Part shown: one piece after another, positions 57,445-64,000 of the stretch
Layout of the letters: every line of letters begins with the position of its first letter
Position numbering within the stretch: the first letter of the stretch is position 1
Made by a program: the position numbers and the translations under genes
NCBI RefSeq assembly: GCF_000226095.1
Contig: NC_016473.1
Coordinates: 3,968,001 to 4,032,000 of the forward strand
Direction: 5' to 3'
Origin: Thermothelomyces thermophilus ATCC 42464
Lineage: Eukaryota; Ascomycota; Sordariomycetes; Sordariales; Chaetomiaceae
Length of the DNA stretch: 64,000 nt
The notes under the pieces: generated by a model
Told to the model about the DNA's origin: nothing
What the model saw: only the letters and a program-made list of their open reading frames with translations
The model's database searches: none

Positions 57445-60400
57445 GGAAAGGCATTCTGCCCCTTCTATCCCCATCCTCTCTGGAGGGGGGTGTGAAGATC
57501 CTTAATGTGTACATACATAGTGTAACTTGGATGTTGTATGCTTGTGTACGGAATACTTTGTACATACGTTACGGATATGAGTGGCTGGTTCCCGGGCCCG
57601 CTTTAAGCCCTTGTTTTGTCCTGCATGCATTGTCCGTAAACAAGGCGTGCTCGAAGGGACGCGGCCAGCCGTCTAGACGTCTGGGCTGGCGGCTGCGGAG
57701 ATGATGAGGCTGGGGGAATGGGCTCGGTCGCGTGCGTTCCGTGTGTCCTCCTGTGTCCCTCCATCATGGGAACCTCTTCCCGAGCGGACAACGGATGGAT
57801 TGGCCCACGTCAGCTCCTCACTGCCGTCTAGTGTACGGTGTGGATTGGGCAGCATCTCCCGAGACCGGGACACCACATCTCCCTCCTTCCCTTACCAGCA
57901 GTGTTTTTTGTTTTTTTTCCTCCTTCTTTCTTGCCTTTTTTGTTCTTTTGAAAAGTAGAGCCATGATTTGCGGCTCTCCTAGGTCCCTCGAATTCCTCGG
58001 CAAAAACTGCCGGCTAGATTGGCGAAGACTACTTGCCGCCATGGCCTGATGAGTGCGACTGCTAGAGGACAGGGGGCGGAGATGGGCAAATCTAGCAGGG
58101 ACGGGACGAGACGAACTCGACGCACCACCCGAGCCTGGATGGGGTGCTATTCCAGACCGGGTAGCAGTATGGCGAGAATCAAGGGTGAGGAGGGGGAGAA
58201 GGGAGAGGGGTCCCGGCAGGCCTCCGGCGCGAGACAGAACCCTACTGAGGCGTATTTTTAATGCAGGGGCCTCTGGAGGAAGGAATAGACCAGATTGGCA
58301 TCGACGGGGTAACTGATGGACATCATTGAGGGGCTGGCGGCCGGGGAGATGGGGGGAAGTAGTCCGCATGTTGCAGACCGGGGATCAGAGACGCGGAATT
58401 AGCGAGGGGTCACGCTGGGACAGATGGGAGAGAGGAACGGGCTCGCTCGGAAGAGACGGCGTGACCTGGGCACCCTGGACATATTACCGACGGTCACGAC
58501 GGGGGAGCCCGTGCTGTCCGACAGAACACTGCCGATGCGAGTTTGCCGCTGCTCTACGGAGTAATAGCGCTAGTCACCGGGTTGGTTAGCTCTTCCTGGA
58601 AGGTAACGAAGCCGCAACGAGAGTAGCACTGACTGACGAGATGCTGGGGACACCTCTGAATGTCTCCGCCTCTGGCTGACGGCCACAAGGACAGAGCGAG
58701 CGGTGCATGACGAACAGGCGCCGCCCTCGAGGGCCGAAACAGACACGAGCTTTGAGGGCGAGAGCAGGCGGGGCATCTCTGACGATTTCCGTTCCGACTA
58801 CTCGCCCGTCTTTTTTTTTAATTTAAATTTAAATTTATTTTTATTTTTACTTTGGCTTGCGAGCGTGATACACCAGCCTTTTTCGTACGCTGATGTCGGC
58901 GTAAACGGGTCCACGTCGTCTTCTTGGGGAAGGAGAAGCCGAAACAGCGGAAGCCCGCCGCTGTAGGCGCCCGCAAGAGATGGATGGGTTGAACCCGGTA
59001 TCAGATGCAAGAGCGGGAAGCCTAGGTACGAAATTATTCAGGCGGACACCAGGCCGCCGTGGACGGCCAGCGTCTATTTTTCGGACCTTAGCAGGCTCGC
59101 TAATGGGTAGAGTTGCCACATGGGAGACGTCTCGAGACGGCTCGGACGGGAAGAGAAGAGCTGGGTCGAAGGTGGCATGTGGGCCGCCAAGCGGCCAAGC
59201 TTTTTCGTTGTCCGCGGCTAGTTAGTGGACTACACTACTCGTACACGTGTTAGCGATCGCCTGTGGAGTTCGATGGCGACAAGTATAACGTACAAAGCTG
59301 TAGAGCTGAACAAGCAGCTGCTTGTCGAATGTTTGGTTAGGAAACTCTAAAAAATGGTACAGTACGAGTTAGGTTACTTTCAATGTAAGAGGTTCTTCGC
59401 AAGATTCGCCTGGACGATGGCGGTACCGCTGGAGGTGGTCGCTTGTTGAAGGAAACTTTGGCCATGACGGTAGAGGCAGTATTGGCGTGCTGTGCTTCCA
59501 CCTAGTGCCTAAGCTGTACTATAAGATATCCTGAATGGGAGCTGCAGAAAGCGATCGTGGATCGGGTGGGATGGATCTAGAATGCCGCCATAATCTGGCT
59601 TGGCGGCGAGGGAAGGTGTGTGGTGTTCGGAGGAATCAATTAATTCGGATCCCTGACGTCCCAGCTGCAACGTCGGGCGGCGGACATTGACGGCAGCAAA
59701 ACGATCTACTGTGCATTTTAACTGGTAGGGACGTACTTTATTGTATGTAGTATGGAAGGTTCAGAGGCCAGCCGGCGGTTAGAACTGTGGGTCGTAGCTT
59801 TGCTTGAGCGCGGCAAACAAAATGGGCAAAAATAACACAGCCAATCATAATGGAAAAGTAATTGGATTAAATACCTTTTTACCGCGGAGAAAATTAGCCC
59901 AATTTCCTGCCGTGGCTTTCTGAAAGAAAGCTTCCAGAAAGCCAAGCTTCATAATTTCACGCCCACTCTTAACATGTTGAGCACCACTCATATGCATTCA
60001 TTCTACTTATGTTTGAAGATGAGGAAAGAAAGGGCAGAAGAAATCCAGAGTAGTCGACGATTCGACCTCAAAATCGGTGGCCGATGTCGGGATTTTCCGT
60101 CTAGGGTCCCGCTGTCGAGTCGAATTGTGTACTATACGGAGGAGTATGGGCATGCGTCCATCTATCTGAACTTCGAGCTCGAGCACAAGGCCAAAAAAAT
60201 TCCAAAAAAATTTGGCAAACAGAAGAAGAGCTCATTTCTCCGACACCTGCATATCTATACTAGCTACGAGTCTGGCAATCGATGCACCCGGCCACTCCCA
60301 TCAAGGACATGTCTTGGGCCCAGCCCTGCTGGACAATGTGAAAATGTTCAAATTTCAAGGAAGTTTCCATTGAAGCCATTGGCGCATCGTCCCGCCGGTT

Positions 60401-61098
60401 CAGACAACCCCTCACCGCAGAGGGGTGCGTTGATGAGACCCGCGGAATAATACTATGTAGAGCGATGTCGTGCAACGGCGCTTGCGGCGGGGCTCTGAAA
60501 GACAGGGGTTGGCCAACCCCCTCCAATGAGCCCACCCAGCCAGTGAGATCGCGGCATCCGCAGACAGGTACAGAGTACGTGCCTCTTCCCACCGCCCTTG
60601 TCGCTCCTTGGGCGGCTGCCCGCCGGACTAGTGTAGCGAACGTCTGCATTCGCGACCGGCGGAGAGAGCAGGGGCCGACGGGGCGAGAGCTATTCGTGTT
60701 GTGGCCATTGGGGCGGCTGGATGCGCCTTACCCCGGCGCTGCCATGTCTGTATTCTTTTGTTTCTGTTCAACTATAATAGCCAGCCAAGTTCCCATCATG
60801 GCCACCGACTTCACGATGCGCAGACTCTCTCCCCCCAGGTATATCTTTCCTCCCTCTCACATCATCTGGGCCAATCTCTCTGATCTTTGGCAGATCGGCC
60901 TTCCGCTTCCATCTTAATCTTGGTTTCTCTTTGGTTTCTCTCTTCTATACCAGGAATTGCTGGGTTTCCTTTTTCGGTCCGGGTGACACCAATATACGAA
61001 TATCAATACGAAAATCAATACCCCTTCAAGAGCCACGAAACAAGCCATCGCCATCTCCTTGCCGATTATCACTATCAAGACAAAAGAGTTGCGGCACG
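57410..61098. other. 3.7-kb intergenic region
   Basis: It follows the COY1 stop and precedes the DUF3455 gene. It contains the T28 run, an ATTTAAATTT-type AT tract near 58815-58850, one TACGGAGTA (58555), and AT-richer sequence at 59.7-60.3 kb. A 158-codon plus frame at 59974-60450 is basic and unrecognised and is not called. The last 200 bp is pyrimidine-rich and fits a promoter or leader for the downstream gene. Confidence 0.5.
57417..57444. repeat. T28 homopolymer just after the COY1 stop codon
   Basis: Twenty-eight consecutive T begin eight bases after the COY1 stop, in the 3' UTR. Confidence 0.95.
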
Positions 61099-62040
61099 AT
61101 GCTCCCCTCATTACTCTTCGCGTCGGCGCTGGTCGCCTCCACCCGGGCTGCCCCCGCATATCCCAAGTTCGACGCAGCCTCTAGCGCCCCGGACGACATC
61201 CGTGCCCTCTCCGACTACTTCAACCTCCTAGCCTCCAAGGTTCACGACAGTCGGATACTGGACGTCGCACCGGTCTGCGATCTCTCCCAAGTCCCACAGC
61301 CAGCAGGTAAGCAGGCCAAACCCCTGCCCCGTTCCCCCCCCCCCCCCGGGCGGCCCCGCTAACCACGCACACAGGTGCCGCCGACCTCCCGTCGCCGTCA
61401 GCCGGCCTCAGCCTGCGCCACATCGCGATCGGGCGGGGCACGCAGAACTACACGTGCGACGGCGCCACGCCGGACGCGGCGCCGCAGGCGGCTGGCGCCG
61501 TGGCGATGCTCTTCAACGCCTCGTGCCTGGTGGCGACCAGCGCGGACCTGGCGGCGGCCCTGACGCGGGCGGCGCTGCGGTTCGACGTGGCGCAGAGCCG
61601 GGCGGCCGGCGAGCGCCTGGTGCCGTCGGACCTGCCGCTGAGCGGGCTGCACTTCTTCGCCGACGCCACCACGGCGCTCTTCAAGCTCGACGTGTCGCCG
61701 GCCGTGCAGCTGGGCGAGCTGCCGTGCGGCAAGAACGCGAGCGTGCCCGCCCCGCCCGCCGACGCCGCCGCCTCCAGGGGCCTGCAGGGCGAGCCGCCGG
61801 TGCCCTGGCTCAAGCTCACCGCCAAGCCCGGCGCCACCGGCGGCCTGCAGGAGGTCTTCCGCTTCCAGACCGTCGGCGGCAGCCCGCCCGCCACCTGTCG
61901 CGGCATGCCGGAGGAGTTCCAGGTCGACTACGCTGCACAGTGAGTTCCCCCCTCCCCTCCCCTTGCTGTTCGCAGTTGTCGTAAATGAAGAAGAGGGTTT
62001 TAACGGATATGGGAATAGATACTGGTTCTATGCCAAGTAA
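61099..62040 (+). CDS. Secreted DUF3455 protein
   Basis: Fungal extracellular protein of the DUF3455 family, of unknown function and sometimes mislabelled malate dehydrogenase in databases. Three exons: 61099-61306, 61375-61939, 62019-62040, giving 264 aa. Residues 1-17 are a signal peptide (LPSLLFASALVASTRA, then AP). Family hallmarks are LRHIAIGRGTQNYTCDG, AVAMLFNASCLV, GLHFFADATTALFKLD, VPWLKLTAKPGATGG and FRFQTVGGSPPATCRGMPEEFQVDYAAQ. The frame seems to stop at a TGA at 61941-61943, but that TGA lies in a GTGAGT donor; a 79-nt intron leads to the last exon, which supplies YWFYAK, the usual end of this family. Three Cys in the mature core could form disulfides. A long C-run sits in intron 1. 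Confidence 0.92.
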
Positions 62041-63269
62041 AAACGTCGCTAGGGAGACTGGAAGACAAAGAAAAAAATAAAGATAAGGCTCGGGAGGCTG
62101 TACATACATATCATCATTTTTTTTAACGGAAGACATAGTCATTGATGCATGGGTGCGGGCGTTCCGGTGCTGGGATATTACTCGGGGTACGGGGTACTCA
62201 ATGTTTTATCTTTAACTAGAATCTAGCGCTTCTGTTCGGGTTAAGCGAGTCTGCCTGGGGCAATGAAGCAGCCGGAGGGGTCGCAGGTTCAACCTCGGGT
62301 TGGAGAAACTGTTGCGCACTTGCTGCGTCTTGCACATATTAGTGTAGTCGATACAACAGAAAGTACATACAAATCTGGATCTCAACCGTCCTGGGCCATG
62401 GGAAGTGTAGACTAATTAATTAGCACCTTACGGATTAGCCAGGGGCTCCTCTCCACTTTAGGGGTTGTTTTGGCGTCTGTTTGGCTGGCTGTAACTTGAA
62501 AGCGCGGCTCCCGACGTTCTTGTCTTGGTTCGATATCCAAGAGCGGAAGGGGAACCAGGGTTGATGAGGGTTAAGGTATAACTAACATTACTGTGTACGC
62601 CAATTCGAATTAGCCTATCACGTGGGGCGAGTCTCTGGGGTTTTCTCAGCCTAACAAACACTTGAAAACAAGACAACACCGACGAGTTTCACACTGAGCA
62701 TAACCAGTACACGAGCAAAACACGGGATTCAATCCGGCATTAATTGCGCAGATTACCAAGTCAACTACCTGGCTGACCCGGACAGGAAGGAGACGTAGGC
62801 TATTCCCCGTTTCTTTCTCCTTCACGATATGGGAAGAGGACAGCCCGCAATCTCGCCCCTCCTCTTGTCCCGCTTCTGTTCTTCGTGCCGATTTTCGTCC
62901 GCGCAGATTTGGGTTGCTCTAGCAAGATTCCCTGACCTTCTTTATGTGCAAGAAATATTCCCTCGGCAACGACGCTGGGCGCACAGTATATGTACACACC
63001 AACCAGTCACTCAAGCAGTCAGAAACAGAAGGCTGGGATTGAGGATACCGCCATCGTACTCTCAACCACCAGAACGGCACCCGAATTGGACGCCCCAGGA
63101 CTGTGTCTGTCCCTGTCTTCCCTCGCTGGTCACTAATCGAAGACCGGTCTCTGCGCCACCTGACCAGGGGTGGATGTGGATGTCGTCCACAACTGGCCTG
63201 TCTGATCCTGATCAGGAGTCAACTCCGCTCTTTCCCCGACGGAACTCATCTCTCTCGACTTTGGCGAAG
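62041..63269. other. Intergenic region
   Basis: 1.2 kb between two plus-strand genes. It contains the DUF3455 3' UTR and the promoter of the right-edge gene. A near-match to the dispersed motif (TACGGGGTA) lies near 62186-62194. No gene was recognised. Confidence 0.45.
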
Positions 63270-64000
63270 ATGGACCAGAACCAACCGTGGAATTGGTTTC
63301 AGCAGGGCTGGGTCGGTGACGGACCACCAATACCTTGTGGCCATTCTCCATTTGGCATGCAGTATCACCTGCCTTTCAATTTCGATCCCAGTTGGATCCA
63401 GCCGATAACCCAGCACTCATCCCCTCGGACAAGCCAGTCCCGCCAGCAACATGATGGTAGAGATAGGGATTATGGTCGGTCCGACCGGACAGGCTCTCAG
63501 CGAGAATTCTTCCGGGCGAGTCGATCGCGTCAGCATACCGACGGCAGAGGCCAGGACTATTCGCCGTTCGGTCGCACAGGCTCCCAGCGCCCTCCCGCCC
63601 GCCAGCAGAATCATGCTCGGAACGAGCGTGCTGCAGACCTTTATCGGCCACCGTCCCGGTTCTCTGATACCCAGCGCAACCAACAACAGGAGCGGCAGCA
63701 CGAGGGCGGAGCTTGGGCCGACCGAGGGTATCGCTCACGCGGAGGGCGCCAATGGGGCAGGCGATCTTCCTCGCCTGAGGCCCCCCAGCCGCGGCGGGCT
63801 CCTGCTCCGTCATGGGGAACCGCGGGCAACCCACCTCCGTCTTTCCCCATGGACAACCACCCGGCCGTGGGCCCGTTCAGCTCGACTAGGCCTCTCTGGC
63901 AGAGCAGCGCAAGGGCTGACACGACCTCACACTCGGCCCAACCGAGCCGTCACCCCCCCGACCTCGACAAGACCGGCGGTGATGCCGTCCGGAACACCAA
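63270..64000 (+). CDS. 5' part of a Gln/Arg/Pro-rich hypothetical protein (partial)
   Basis: An ATG at 63270 opens a frame that stays open for 243 codons to the right edge. It starts MDQNQPWNWFQQGWVGDG and continues with aromatic/Gln-rich sequence (GMQYHLPFNFDPSWIQPI), then repeated motifs of the type GRSDRTGSQRE, FRASRSRQH and FGRTGSQRPPARQQ, and a Pro/Ser-rich stretch. Composition is that of an intrinsically disordered region with RG/RS-like elements, as in RNA-binding or chromatin proteins, but no folded domain is reached before the window ends. Codon use is like the other genes. An intron further on cannot be ruled out. Confidence 0.65.
   Translation, partial: MDQNQPWNWFQQGWVGDGPPIPCGHSPFGMQYHLPFNFDPSWIQPITQHSSPRTSQSRQQHDGRDRDYGRSDRTGSQREFFRASRSRQHTDGRGQDYSPFGRTGSQRPPARQQNHARNERAADLYRPPSRFSDTQRNQQQERQHEGGAWADRGYRSRGGRQWGRRSSSPEAPQPRRAPAPSWGTAGNPPPSFPMDNHPAVGPFSSTRPLWQSSARADTTSHSAQPSRHPPDLDKTGGDAVRNT

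Noticed and set aside
59974-60450. 158-codon plus-strand frame in an AT-richer tract
   Set aside because: No homology signal by eye and no clear promoter or intron context; may be chance.
61454-61984. Second open frame (176 codons) and antisense frames over the DUF3455 exon
   Set aside because: Arg/Gly/Ala-rich shadow of a very GC-rich real coding exon.
1-64000. Secondary-metabolite or toxin gene cluster, or integrated virus-like element
   Set aside because: No polyketide synthase, NRPS, terpene cyclase, P450, reverse transcriptase, capsid or integrase signature was seen; the genes are unrelated housekeeping and signalling genes.

Overview
The window looks like nuclear DNA of a filamentous ascomycete, most likely a Sordariomycete near the Sordariales. 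The reasons are short (mostly 50-150 nt) GT-AG spliceosomal introns, protein families with typical Pezizomycotina sequence (AzgA purine transporter, cAMP-receptor-like GPCR, DUF3455 secreted protein, COY1/CASP, VPS3), a roughly 50-55% GC intergenic background, and a DNA-transposon remnant with a C-to-T type nonsense change of the sort left by RIP. The order is inferred from protein character only; no database search was possible. All exon joins below were worked out by hand from splice sites, reading phase and family expectation.

Layout: 0-11 kb is fairly gene-dense: the 5' end of an unknown gene (1-90, -), the ER ubiquitin ligase HRD1 (-), an AhpD/CMD-fold protein (+), the lysine/N-terminal methyltransferase EFM7 (-), and a C2H2 zinc-finger protein (-). 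From 11.1 to 25.6 kb lies a stretch of about 14 kb in which I recognise no intact gene. It holds a Tc1-type transposase fragment, several tandem repeats, and many copies of a short dispersed motif, TACGGAGTA. From 25.6 to 38.9 kb there is a housekeeping block: fibrillarin NOP1 (-) divergent from ribosomal protein uL22/RPL17 (+), a UCHL5/UCH37-type deubiquitinase (-), the AzgA-type purine permease (-), and a hypothetical 388-aa protein (+). After a 5.7-kb gap comes a cAMP-receptor-like GPCR (+), then after 4 kb the CORVET subunit VPS3 (-) divergent from the Golgi coiled-coil protein COY1/CASP (+). The end carries a secreted DUF3455 protein (+) and the 5' part of a Q/R/P-rich hypothetical protein that runs off the window.

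The genes are mostly independent housekeeping or signalling genes, not a pathway cluster. Two divergent pairs make functional sense: NOP1/RPL17 (ribosome biogenesis) and VPS3/COY1 (endosome/Golgi trafficking). Regulatory-type genes (C2H2 factor, GPCR) are flanked by long gene-free regions. I did not find a convincing new biological system. The most unusual features are the non-coding layer (dispersed 9-mer, gene desert) and several micro-exon gene structures that automatic gene callers are likely to get wrong.
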